DNA of 64,000 bases from Luteimonas sp. BLCC-B24. GTDB lineage: Bacteria; Pseudomonadota; Gammaproteobacteria; Xanthomonadales; Xanthomonadaceae. This document shows, piece by piece, positions 27,355 through 35,529 of the stretch; within the stretch, counting starts at the first letter, position 1; each line of letters opens with the position of its first letter. A model generated the notes under the pieces. It searched no databases, was not told the DNA's origin, and worked only from the letters and a program-made list of their open reading frames with translations. The stretch is from positions 186,001 to 250,000 of the forward strand of contig NZ_JAQQGN010000004.1 in assembly GCF_028550595.1 (NCBI RefSeq), written 5' to 3'. The translations under genes were made by a program, and so were the position numbers.

Positions 27355-29424
27355 TCAATTGATCGTCCCCAACAACTTCAACCGCTTGTCTTCCGGCACT
27401 TCGTTGTAGGACAGCACCGAGAGGTTGGGGACGCTGTGGCGGACCAGGCGCGCCAGTGCGGCGCGGACCTGTCCGGGGACCAGCACGACCGCGGGCTCGT
27501 TCCTGGCTTCCTGCTGTCCGGCGCATGTGGCCAGACTCTGCTGCAGACGTTCCGCCAGGCCCGGTTCCAGTGCCGCACCGCCCCCCTGCGCGGAATCCTG
27601 CAAGACGCGTTCCAGATTGGCCGCCAGCGTGTAGACCGGCAGCTCCTCCGAGGGCCCGGCGATCTCCTGGACGATGAAGCGGCCCAGCGCGGTGCGCACC
27701 ACGGCTGTGAGCTGGGCCGGGTCCTGGGTGTGGGCGGCGTGCTCCACCAGCGCCTCGGCGATGCGCCGCAGCTGGCGGACCGGAATGCGCTCGACCAGCA
27801 GGTTCTGCAGCACGCGCACGACGACGGCCAGCGGCAGCGACTTGGGTGTGAGGTCTTCGGCGAGCTTGGGCGCGGAGCGGGCGAGGGTGGCGAGCAGCTG
27901 CTGCACTTCCTCGTGACCCAGCAGTTCCGGCGCCTGCTCGCGCACCAGATGCGAGAGATGGGTGGCGACCACGGTGGCCGGATCGACCACGGTGTAGCCG
28001 GCGGCCTCGGCCGTGGCGCGCTGCACGGGCTGGATCCACAGCGCATCCAGGCCGAAGGCCGGATCCTTGCCGGGAATGCCGTCGATCGGATGCAGGGCGC
28101 CGCCCGGATCCAGCGCCAGCAGGCGGTCGGGATGCACCTCGGCCGTCGCCACCGGCACGCCGTGGACCAGCAGCCGGTAACTCGTCGGCGACAGCTCGAG
28201 GTTGTCGCGGATGTGCACCGGCGGAATGAGGAAGCCGACGTCCTGGGTGAGCTTGCGGCGCACGGCCTTGATCCGCGCCATCAGCTCGCCGCCCTGGGCC
28301 TTGTCGACCAGCGGGATCAGCCGGTAGCCGACCTCGAGGCCCAGCGGATCGACCGGGCGCAGGTCGTCCCAGCCGAGTTCGGCGCTGGCGGCCTGCTCGG
28401 GCGAGGGCTGTCCGGCATCGGGCTGGGCTGCCTCGCGTTCGGCGGCCAGGGTGCGCTTGCGCATGGCCCAGGCGGCGTAGCCGACGATCGCGGCGAGGCT
28501 CAGGAAGGCGAGGTTGGGCATGCCCGGCACCAGGCCGACCACCAGCAGGATGCTCGCCGCGATCGTCAGCGCCTTGTGCTGGCCGAACACCTGGCCGTTG
28601 ACCGCGCCGCCCATGTCCTGCTTGCGCGAGGCCCGGGTGACCAGCAGGGCCACGGCCGAGGACACCAGCAGCGCCGGAATCTGCGAGACAAGGCCGTCAC
28701 CGATCGACAGCAGCGTGTAGATCGACGCCGCATCGGCGACCTTCAGGCCGTGCTGCAGCACGCCGATCATCAGACCGCCGATGATCGTGACGAACATGAT
28801 CAGGATGCCGGCGATCGCATCGCCGCGGATGAACTTGTTGGCGCCGTCCATCGCGCCGTAGAAGTCGGCTTCCTGGCGCACTTCCTCGCGCCGCGCCTTG
28901 GCCTCGTCGCGGGTCAGCAGGCCGGCGTTGAGATCGGCGTCGATCGCCATCTGCTTGCCCGGCATCGCGTCGAGGATGAAGCGCGCGGTGACTTCGGACA
29001 CGCGGCCCGCGCCCTTGGTGATGACGACGAAGTTGATGATGGTGAGGATGGCGAACGCGACGATGCCGACCGCGAAATTGCCGCCGACGACGAACTCGCC
29101 GAAGGATTCGATGACCTTGCCCGCGGCGCCCGGACCGTCCTGGCCGTTGAGCAGGATCACCCGGGTGGAGGCCACGTTCAGTGCCAGCCGCAGCATCGTG
29201 GTGACCAGCAGCACGATGGGGAAGATGCTGAAGTCCAGCGGCCGCTGGACGTAGATCACCGCCAGCAGCACGACCAGCGACATCGCGATGTTGAAGCTGA
29301 ACAATACGTCCAGGATCATCGGCGGCAGCGGCACCACCACCATCGCGAGCAGCGCCAGCACCAGCAGCGGCGCGCCGAGGCCGTTGCGCAGGGTGTCGAA
29401 GACCCGCTTGGGGCCGGACGCCAT
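27355..29424 (-). CDS. flhA: Flagellar export gate protein FlhA
   Basis: A 689-residue FlhA: eight TM segments in the first about 330 residues (VLALLAMVVVPLPPMILDVL, then FSIFPIVLLVTTMLRLALN), the conserved FHIPEP-type loop region (GRVSEVTARFILDAMPGKQMAIDADLNAGL is split here across that segment), then the soluble C-terminal domain that forms the nonameric ring. Energises type III export. The ATG at 29424 is used; a GTG at 29436 overlapping the flhB stop (GTGA) would add four residues and is a real alternative. Confidence 0.96.
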   Translation of the reverse strand: MASGPKRVFDTLRNGLGAPLLVLALLAMVVVPLPPMILDVLFSFNIAMSLVVLLAVIYVQRPLDFSIFPIVLLVTTMLRLALNVASTRVILLNGQDGPGAAGKVIESFGEFVVGGNFAVGIVAFAILTIINFVVITKGAGRVSEVTARFILDAMPGKQMAIDADLNAGLLTRDEAKARREEVRQEADFYGAMDGANKFIRGDAIAGILIMFVTIIGGLMIGVLQHGLKVADAASIYTLLSIGDGLVSQIPALLVSSAVALLVTRASRKQDMGGAVNGQVFGQHKALTIAASILLVVGLVPGMPNLAFLSLAAIVGYAAWAMRKRTLAAEREAAQPDAGQPSPEQAASAELGWDDLRPVDPLGLEVGYRLIPLVDKAQGGELMARIKAVRRKLTQDVGFLIPPVHIRDNLELSPTSYRLLVHGVPVATAEVHPDRLLALDPGGALHPIDGIPGKDPAFGLDALWIQPVQRATAEAAGYTVVDPATVVATHLSHLVREQAPELLGHEEVQQLLATLARSAPKLAEDLTPKSLPLAVVVRVLQNLLVERIPVRQLRRIAEALVEHAAHTQDPAQLTAVVRTALGRFIVQEIAGPSEELPVYTLAANLERVLQDSAQGGGAALEPGLAERLQQSLATCAGQQEARNEPAVVLVPGQVRAALARLVRHSVPNLSVLSYNEVPEDKRLKLLGTIN

Positions 29425-29432
29425 CACCGCGC

Positions 29433-30566
29433 TCACCGGCGGCCCCCGGCATCGCCTTCGTCGACCTCGAGCGCAGCGAGTTGCGGCTGTGGCGTGCCGG
29501 CGCGCCAGCTGCGCAGCTGGTAGACGTAGGACAGCACCTGGGCGACGGCGGCGTAGAGCTTCACGGGAATTTCCTGACCGATGTCCGCCTCCCGATACAA
29601 GACGCGTGCCAGCGGGGGCGCCTCGACCAGGGTGATGCGGTGCTGCCCGGCCACTTCGCGGATGCGCAGGGCCATCTCGTCGACGCCCTTGGCGATCACG
29701 CGCGGCGCACGCATCGCGTCGCCGTCGTACTTCAGTGCGACCGCGTAGTGGGTGGGGTTGACCACCACGACATCGGCGGTGGGCAGGTCTTCCATCATCC
29801 GGCGCTGCGACATCTCGTGCTGCAGCTGGCGGATGCGGCCCTTGACCTCGGGCCGGCCCTCGCTCTCCTTCATCTCCTCGCGCAGTTCCTGGCGGGTCAT
29901 CATCAGCTTCCGCCGCCAGTTCCACTTCTGGTACGGCGCGTCGAACAGGGCGACCAGCAGCAGCGCGGCCGCGGTGGTCATCAGCAGCCACAGCGCGAAC
30001 TTCACCCCGCCGGCCGCCGCCTGTTCCAGCGGCTGATGCAGCATCGCGCGCAGCCGCGGCATGGCCGGCCACAGGAACAGGCCCGCGGCGGCGCCGACCA
30101 GCAGCACGCGCAGAATCGATTTCAGCAGTTCGGCCAGGCCTTCGGGGCCGTAGATGCGCTTGAGGCCCGCCATCGGGTCGAGCTTCTTGAGGTCGGGGAC
30201 CAGGCCCTTGGTCGCGAAATTGAAGCCGCCCATCACCGCGGGCGCGATGAAGCAGGCCAGCAGCGTGGCCAGCATCAGCGGCGCGAGGATCCACAGAAAG
30301 CCCAGCAGCAGGTCGCCGGTATAGCCGAACATGTCCTGCGGGGATTCGAGCAGGGCGATGTCCGGCGACAACGCGCTGCGCATCCAGTCCTTGGCCTGCA
30401 CCGTGACGCTGCCGCCCATCGCCAGCAGCGACGCGACGCCGGCGCCGAACACCGCGACGGTGGCCAGCTCACGCGAGCGCGGGACGTTGCCCTTCTCGCG
30501 TGCGTCCTGCAACCGTTTCTGACTGGGTTCTTCGGTCTTTTCCTGACCGTTTTCGTTTTCGGCCAT
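29433..30566 (-). CDS. flhB: Flagellar export switch protein FlhB
   Basis: A 377-residue FlhB: N-terminal EKTEEPSQKRLQDAREKGNV motif, four TM segments (about 36-55, 86-112, 150-170, 188-210), and the autocleaving NPTH motif at N270-H273 followed by YAVALKY. Cleavage switches export from hook to filament substrates together with FliK. A sigma-54 site lies about 33 bp upstream of the ATG. flhA follows 8 bp downstream of the stop or overlaps if its GTG start is used. Confidence 0.97.
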   Translation of the reverse strand: MAENENGQEKTEEPSQKRLQDAREKGNVPRSRELATVAVFGAGVASLLAMGGSVTVQAKDWMRSALSPDIALLESPQDMFGYTGDLLLGFLWILAPLMLATLLACFIAPAVMGGFNFATKGLVPDLKKLDPMAGLKRIYGPEGLAELLKSILRVLLVGAAAGLFLWPAMPRLRAMLHQPLEQAAAGGVKFALWLLMTTAAALLLVALFDAPYQKWNWRRKLMMTRQELREEMKESEGRPEVKGRIRQLQHEMSQRRMMEDLPTADVVVVNPTHYAVALKYDGDAMRAPRVIAKGVDEMALRIREVAGQHRITLVEAPPLARVLYREADIGQEIPVKLYAAVAQVLSYVYQLRSWRAGTPQPQLAALEVDEGDAGGRR

Positions 30567-30598
30567 TACGGCGGGCCCGGCGGAGATACCGGGAACGT

Positions 30599-30614
30599 TG
30601 CAAGCCGTGTGCCG
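30599..30614 (-). promoter_or_regulatory. Sigma-54 promoter of flhB(-flhA)
   Basis: CGGCACACGGCTTGCA on the minus strand: GGCAC, 5 nt, TTGC, the full -24/-12 spacing. It ends 33 bp before the flhB ATG. The rest of the 157-bp flhB-fliR gap (30567-30723) shows nothing else. Confidence 0.78.
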
Positions 30615-30723
30615 GGCGGCGGGCGGCCAGGGCGCGCTGGCAGGCGCGCGCCACCGCGGTGCAATCCGGGCCGGCGGCTTCGGGCGCGAGCGGCCGCGCG
30701 TTCGTGACGGCCTTCGGCAGGCC

Positions 30724-31521
30724 TCATCCGCCCAGCGGCACCCGCCCGGCGGCATCGAAGGCGGCGTCGTAGAGACGCTGCACCGGGGGACCGAGTTCGC
30801 CGGCCAGCATCGCGATCAGGAACAGGCCCACCAGCACGGAGATCGGCAGGCCCAGCTGGATCGGGTTCAGCGCCGGCGCGGCGCGCGACAGCACGCCGAA
30901 GGCGAGGTTCACCGCCAGCAGCGCCACCATGACCGGCAATGCGAGCGTGACGCCGCCGCGCAGCACCAGCGCGAAGAAGTCCGGCGCGATCTGCAGCGTC
31001 GCCCGCACGTCGGGCAGGGCCGTGCCGATCGGCAGGGTCTCGTAGCTGTGCACCAGCAGCGCGACCATCGCCAGATGCCCGTTGGCGGCGAAGAACAGCA
31101 GTCCGAACGCGAGATAGAACCACTGGCCGACCACGCCCGACTGCACCCCGCGCAGCGGATCGCTCATCTGCGCGAACGACAGGCCCGAGCCCTGCGAGAT
31201 CAGCTCGCCGGCGAGGGCCCCGGCCTCGAACACCAGCCGCAACATGAAGCCCATCGCCGCGCCGATCGCGAGCTCGCGCGCGATCGACAGGATCGTCGCG
31301 GCGTCGAACCCGGTCCAGGCCGGCGGCGCCGGCAGCAGCGGCGCCAGCGCCAGGCTCAGCACCAGCGCCGCCATGACCCGGATGCGGGCCGGCAGGGCGC
31401 GGGTGCCGATCAGCGGCATCGCCATCAGCAGCGCGCCGACGCGCAGCGCGGTCCACAGCAGGGTGCCGATCATCGCGAAGGCCTGCTGGCCATCGATCGC
31501 CATCTGGGTGGCGGCGTCCAT
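30724..31521 (-). CDS. fliR: Flagellar export apparatus protein FliR
   Basis: A 265-residue membrane protein with about six hydrophobic segments and the family stretch AGELISQGSGLSFAQMSDPL. It builds the core export gate with FliP and FliQ. The gene follows fliQ by 28 bp. FliR is separate from FlhB here, unlike the fused versions in some clostridia. Confidence 0.95.
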   Translation of the reverse strand: MDAATQMAIDGQQAFAMIGTLLWTALRVGALLMAMPLIGTRALPARIRVMAALVLSLALAPLLPAPPAWTGFDAATILSIARELAIGAAMGFMLRLVFEAGALAGELISQGSGLSFAQMSDPLRGVQSGVVGQWFYLAFGLLFFAANGHLAMVALLVHSYETLPIGTALPDVRATLQIAPDFFALVLRGGVTLALPVMVALLAVNLAFGVLSRAAPALNPIQLGLPISVLVGLFLIAMLAGELGPPVQRLYDAAFDAAGRVPLGG

Positions 31522-31549
31522 CAGCGACGGGCTCCACGCATGGCCATGC

Positions 31550-31819
31550 TCAGCCGATCAGATGCGGAATGCTGCGGAACAGCGTGACCGTGTAGTCCAC
31601 CAGATACGACAGCAGGATCGCGCCGAGCGCGAACAGCGCCGCCGTCAGCGCCGCGGCCTTGGCGATGAAGGCGATCGTCGGCTCGTTGATCTGGGTGGCG
31701 GCCTGCACGACGCCGACGATCACGCCGACCACGAGCACGGTCACCAGCAGCGGACCACCCACCCACAGCGCGACCTCGAGGCCACGGCGGAGTTCGGTGA
31801 GGGCGAGTTCGGGGGACAT
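31550..31819 (-). CDS. fliQ: Flagellar export apparatus protein FliQ
   Basis: An 89-residue protein with two TM helices (about 17-40 and 52-75) and the family motifs VVGVIVGVVQAATQINEPTI. Part of the FliPQR gate. The ATG lacks a Shine-Dalgarno sequence and is directly preceded by CTCCCCCC, as with flhF. The 290-bp repeat-bracketed spacer lies between it and fliP. Confidence 0.95.
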   Translation of the reverse strand: MSPELALTELRRGLEVALWVGGPLLVTVLVVGVIVGVVQAATQINEPTIAFIAKAAALTAALFALGAILLSYLVDYTVTLFRSIPHLIG

Positions 31820-31830
31820 GGGGGGAGGCC

Positions 31831-32106
31831 GGGATTGGGGATTCGGGAGTGGGATTCGAAAAAACGGACGATCGCGCGTGATGGAAATCGTCGAAGACGT
31901 TCAGCCCGTCGTCCCTGCGCGGGCGGGACTTTCAACCGCCAGAATGGTGGTCACTTAGAGTGGTTAACGCAGTTGGAAATCTGCTGCCGAAAGGCGAGAG
32001 CTCCAGTGATGACCGTCTGCTCTGCGTTCGAGCCCATGCCATTTCGGTCATCACAAGACGAGGCATCGCGGCTTCCCAAATCCCCACTCCCGAATCCCTC
32101 AATCCC
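31831..32106. repeat. Inverted arrays of GGGATTSG-type repeat around the fliP-fliQ spacer
   Basis: Array 31831-31858 (GGGATTGGGGATTCGGG...) and the inverted array 32075-32106 (CCCAAATCCCCACTCCCG...) bracket 216 bp. The inside (31859-32074) is less G+C-rich than its surroundings, has no plausible gene on either strand, and holds a 10-bp inverted repeat GTGATGACCG (32006-32015) / CGGTCATCAC (32045-32054). This covers nearly all of the 290-bp gap. Confidence 0.75.
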
Positions 32107-32109
32107 GGC

Positions 32110-32883
32110 TCAATTGAAACTGGCCGCCAGCGTTCCCACTGTCAGCACCCAGCCGTCGACCAGCACGAACAGCAGGATCTTGAACGGCGCGGAGACCAGC
32201 ATCGGCGAGAGCATCATCATGCCCATCGACATCAGCACGCTGGCCACGACGAGGTCGATGATGATGAAAGGGATGAAGATCAGGAATCCGATCTCGAACG
32301 CGGTCTTGAGTTCGCTGGTCACGAACGAGGCCACCAGCACCTGGAACGGCACGTCGTCGGGGCCGGAATACGTGCTGTGGCCCGCGAGGCCGGCGAAGGT
32401 CATCAGGTCGGTCTCGCGCACCTGGGCCAGCATGAAGCCGCGCAGCGGCGCGGTGCCGAGATCCCAGGCGGTACGGAAATCGATCTGGCCGTTGAGATAG
32501 GGGCCGAACCCGCTGTTCCACGCGGCTTCCCACACCGGCGTCATCACCAGCGCGGTCAGGAACAGCGCCAGGCCCACCAGCACCTGGTTCGACGGCGTCT
32601 GCCCCGTGCCCAGCGCCTGCCGCAGCAGGGCCAGCACGACGATGATCCGGGTGAAGGCGGTGAGCACCAGCAGCATCGACGGGATCAGCGTGATCGCCGT
32701 CATCAGCAGCAGCGTCTGCAGCGGCAGGCTCACCGGGGCGTTGCCGATCTGGCCGACGGTGACGTCCGGCAGGGCCGGGAGCTGGGGCGCACCGGTGGCC
32801 GCGGCCGCGATCGCCGGCACCAGCAGGGCGACGATCAGGGCGAGGCGGGCACACCAGCGGCGGGAGGCGGGGCGGGGGTCCAT
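32110..32883 (-). CDS. fliP: Flagellar export apparatus protein FliP
   Basis: A 257-residue FliP: cleavable signal peptide (RLALIVALLVPAIAAAATG), TM segments about 55-75 and 90-110, the family block MTPVWEAAWNSG, and C-terminal TMs with FIIIDLVVASVLMSMGMMMLSP. Core of the FliPQR gate. Its ATG overlaps the fliO stop by one base (TGATG). Confidence 0.96.
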   Translation of the reverse strand: MDPRPASRRWCARLALIVALLVPAIAAAATGAPQLPALPDVTVGQIGNAPVSLPLQTLLLMTAITLIPSMLLVLTAFTRIIVVLALLRQALGTGQTPSNQVLVGLALFLTALVMTPVWEAAWNSGFGPYLNGQIDFRTAWDLGTAPLRGFMLAQVRETDLMTFAGLAGHSTYSGPDDVPFQVLVASFVTSELKTAFEIGFLIFIPFIIIDLVVASVLMSMGMMMLSPMLVSAPFKILLFVLVDGWVLTVGTLAASFN

Positions 32884-33518
32884 CAGGTGTCCTTGCGCAG
32901 ACGCTGCGCGAGCAACTGCTTGAAATCGGGAAGCGTTTTGAGCGAGGGCAGCTGCGGAGTCGGTGCGTCCGGCAGCGGCTGCGGCAGCACATGCAAGGTG
33001 CGTACCCCACCGGCGCCGATGCCGAGCAGAAGCTGCTCGCCGCCCACCTGCACCACGGCCGCACGCTCCTTGGCGCCCAGCGGGATGCTGGCCACCACAC
33101 GCAGCCCGTCGGCCTGGCGGAAGCCGCTGCCCGGCAGGCGCTTGAGCAGCCAGCCCAGGCCGACGATCAGGCCCAGGACCAGCACCAGGGCCAGGAACGC
33201 GCCGCCGAGGCCCGGGCCCTGCGGCGCATGCGCGCCGATCTGCACCGGCGTGGCCGGCTGGAGGGTCAGCGGTACCGCCTGCGCGGGCGCGCTGGTCGTG
33301 GCGACGACCGACGAGAAGTCGGCGCTCGCGGCGTCTGCGTCCATGTCGCCTGCACCGTCGGCCACGGTCGACGCCGTCGCGTCGGACGCCGCGGCCGGCG
33401 CGGTGCCGGCTTCACGCGCGATGACCTCCGCGGCCGTCTCGGTGGGCGTGTCCGCGCGGGCGCGCGCCGCCGCGGGCGTGGCCGCAACGGCGATCGGCAG
33501 GGCCTGGGTGGCGATCAC
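32883..33518 (-). CDS. fliO: Flagellar assembly protein FliO
   Basis: A 211-residue protein: Ala/Asp-rich N-terminus to about residue 95, one TM helix about 104-126 (GGAFLALVLVLGLIVGLGWL), then the small cytoplasmic FliO domain (LRVVASIPLGAKERAAVVQVG, LLLGIGAGGVRTLHVL). It helps FliP oligomerise. The N-terminal extension is longer than in E. coli, and an internal start nearer the TM cannot be excluded. The first codon overlaps the fliN stop (ATGA). Confidence 0.88.
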   Translation of the reverse strand: MIATQALPIAVAATPAAARARADTPTETAAEVIAREAGTAPAAASDATASTVADGAGDMDADAASADFSSVVATTSAPAQAVPLTLQPATPVQIGAHAPQGPGLGGAFLALVLVLGLIVGLGWLLKRLPGSGFRQADGLRVVASIPLGAKERAAVVQVGGEQLLLGIGAGGVRTLHVLPQPLPDAPTPQLPSLKTLPDFKQLLAQRLRKDT

Positions 33519-33865
33519 CGCAGTCTCCGGATCCGCTCGCTGGGGCTGACCACGTCGGTCAGGCGCACGCCGAAGCGATCGTTGATCACCACCACTTCGC
33601 CGTGCGCGATCAGCGTGCCGTTGACGTAGACGTCCAGTGGCTCGCCGGCGCCGCGCTCGAGCTCGATCACCGAGCCGCGGTTGAGCTGCAGCAGGCTGCG
33701 GATCGGCATGCGGGTGCGCCCGACTTCCAGCGACAGCGCCACCGGCACGTCGAGGATCACGTCGAGGTTGAGATCGGTCCCCTCGATGGGACCATCGGCG
33801 CGCAGGTCGTCGAACTTGGCCGGGGCCGCAGCATCCTGCGGGAAGGGATTGTCCTGGTTGGTCAT
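33515..33865 (-). CDS. fliN: Flagellar motor switch protein FliN
   Basis: A 116-residue FliN with the C-terminal SpoA domain: DVILDVPVALSLEVGRTRMP, LLQLNRGSVIELERGAGEPL, VYVNGTLIAHGEVVVINDRF. Forms the lower C-ring and binds FliH for export docking. The N-terminal 30 residues are hydrophilic. ATG at 33865 overlaps the fliM stop (ATGA). Confidence 0.96.
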   Translation of the reverse strand: MTNQDNPFPQDAAAPAKFDDLRADGPIEGTDLNLDVILDVPVALSLEVGRTRMPIRSLLQLNRGSVIELERGAGEPLDVYVNGTLIAHGEVVVINDRFGVRLTDVVSPSERIRRLR

Positions 33866-34869
33866 GCGGGCAGATCCTGGGGTTCGGTGCGGCGCGCGGG
33901 CGTAGTGCCCGGCGGGTGGGTCTCGGTGATCTTCACGACGTTGTAGCCACCGGCGGTGCCGAAGCGGCCGGTGAACACGGGGATGCCTTCGACGCAGACC
34001 GGCACTTCGGCCGGCAGGTCGATCGGCAGGATGTCGCCGACCTTCAGCTTGGTGAGCTGGCGCAGGTCGATGCTGCGCTTGGCCAGCACGCTGGACACGG
34101 TCACTTCCGAGGTCATCAGCTGCTCGCGCATCGAGATGTTCCAGCTCTCGTCGCGGTCGACCCGGTCGCTCTGGATGCCGGCGTCGAGCAGTTCGCGGAT
34201 CGGCTCGAGCATGGAATACGGCAGGGTGATGTGGATCTCGCCGCCGCCGCCTTCGAGTTCGACGTGGAAGCGGCTCACCACCACGTACTCGCGCGGGGTG
34301 ACGATGTTGGCGAAGTGCGGGTTGATCTCGGAGTTGATGTACTCGCACTCCACGTCCAGCACCGGCGCCCAGGCTTCGGACAGGTCGGCGAAGGTCTGCT
34401 TGAGCATCAGCTGGATCACGCGCATCTCGGTCGGCGTGAACTCGCGGCCTTCGATGCGGGTGGGATAGCGGCCGTCGCCGCCGAAGAAGTTGTCGACCAC
34501 CGCGAACACGAGCTTCGGCTCGAACACCACCAGGCCGGTGCCGCGCAGCGGCTTGAACTTGATCAGGTTGAGGTTGGTCGGCACGTACAGCTGGTGCAGG
34601 TAGTCGCCGAACTTGACCAGGTCGATGCCGCGCACCGACAGGTCGGCCGAGCGGCGGATCAGGTTGAACAGGCCGATGCGCCACAGGCGCACGAAGCGCT
34701 CGTTGACCATCTCCAGGGTCGGCATCCGGCCGCGGATGATCCGGTCCTGGCTGGCGAAGTCGTAGGTGCGCGCGACACCCGGGTCGGGCGCCGGCTCGGT
34801 GTCCACGACGCCGGCATCGACGCCGTGCAGCAGCGCATCGATCTCGTCCTGTGAGAGCAGGTCGCTCAT
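33862..34869 (-). CDS. fliM: Flagellar motor switch protein FliM
   Basis: A 335-residue FliM: N-terminal CheY-P-binding peptide LLSQDEIDALL (4-14), central CheC-like domain about 45-240, and C-terminal SpoA-type domain about 250-320. Binds CheY-P and couples to FliG. It follows fliL by 10 bp and overlaps fliN. Confidence 0.97.
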   Translation of the reverse strand: MSDLLSQDEIDALLHGVDAGVVDTEPAPDPGVARTYDFASQDRIIRGRMPTLEMVNERFVRLWRIGLFNLIRRSADLSVRGIDLVKFGDYLHQLYVPTNLNLIKFKPLRGTGLVVFEPKLVFAVVDNFFGGDGRYPTRIEGREFTPTEMRVIQLMLKQTFADLSEAWAPVLDVECEYINSEINPHFANIVTPREYVVVSRFHVELEGGGGEIHITLPYSMLEPIRELLDAGIQSDRVDRDESWNISMREQLMTSEVTVSSVLAKRSIDLRQLTKLKVGDILPIDLPAEVPVCVEGIPVFTGRFGTAGGYNVVKITETHPPGTTPARRTEPQDLPA

Positions 34870-34879
34870 CGTCCGGGGC

Positions 34880-35362
34880 TCACTGGGTCACGAAGCTGGT
34901 GAACAGCAGCGCCTCGGCCGCCGGCTTGCCGGTTTCCTCGGTCATCAGGGTCTGCACCTCCTTCAGCGCCTGGGCCTGGAGGGCTTCCTTGCCGGTGCGC
35001 GTGGACACCCCTTCGTAGGTCTGCTGGGCGAACAGCATCAGCAGCCGCGCACGCAGGGCGGGCTCATGCTGCTGCAGCAGCGGCGCGGCCAGCGGATCGC
35101 GGGTGACCAGCTGCACCTCGACCTGCAGGTAGCGCGGTCCCATCGGCGTGTCTTCGAGATTGACGACGAAAGCGGGCGCCAGCGGCAGGTACTGCGCGGG
35201 CGCGGGCAGGGCGGCGGTCTGCGGTGCGGCGGCCGGCTTGTTCAGCAGGAACCAGGCCGCGGCGCCGCCGCCTCCGAGCAGCAGGAGGACGGGCACACCG
35301 ATCATCAGCAGTCGGCGCTTGGGGGACTTGGAAGGAACGGGCGGGTTTGCGACGGCGGCCAC
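34880..35362 (-). CDS. fliL: Flagellar basal-body protein FliL
   Basis: A 160-residue FliL: short cytoplasmic basic tail (SKSPKRR), TM helix about 18-39, then the periplasmic domain (YLPLAPAFVVNLEDTPMGPR, VQLVTRDPLAAPLLQQHEPA). FliL rings surround and activate stators. First gene of the fliL-M-N-O-P run, with a sigma-54 site 35 bp upstream. Confidence 0.93.
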   Translation of the reverse strand: MAAVANPPVPSKSPKRRLLMIGVPVLLLLGGGGAAAWFLLNKPAAAPQTAALPAPAQYLPLAPAFVVNLEDTPMGPRYLQVEVQLVTRDPLAAPLLQQHEPALRARLLMLFAQQTYEGVSTRTGKEALQAQALKEVQTLMTEETGKPAAEALLFTSFVTQ

Positions 35363-35397
35363 GTGTCAGTACCGGGTGAGGAATCCACTCCGGAGGA

Positions 35398-35413
35398 TGC
35401 AAACCCCGTGCCG
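35398..35413 (-). promoter_or_regulatory. Sigma-54 promoter of fliLMNOP
   Basis: CGGCACGGGGTTTGCA on the minus strand, 14 of 16 positions as in the consensus TGGCACG-N4-TTGCA layout. It ends 35 bp before the fliL ATG. The rest of the 167-bp fliK-fliL gap shows only short G+C-rich stems. Confidence 0.85.
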
Positions 35414-35529
35414 TAACGGCGCCGGAATTCCGTCGCCGGTGTTCCGTCACAGGTGCCGTCGCGTGCCCCGACGCCCGCGCACCGGGTCGTTCAGCTGCGC
35501 GCGCCGCGTCGTGGCGGCGCGTCGAGGCG

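Noticed and set aside
29433-30294. An FlhA of about 979 residues with an N-terminal extension into flhB
   Set aside because: The extra 290 residues are flhB read out of frame. FlhA proteins begin just before the first membrane segment, at 29424-29436.
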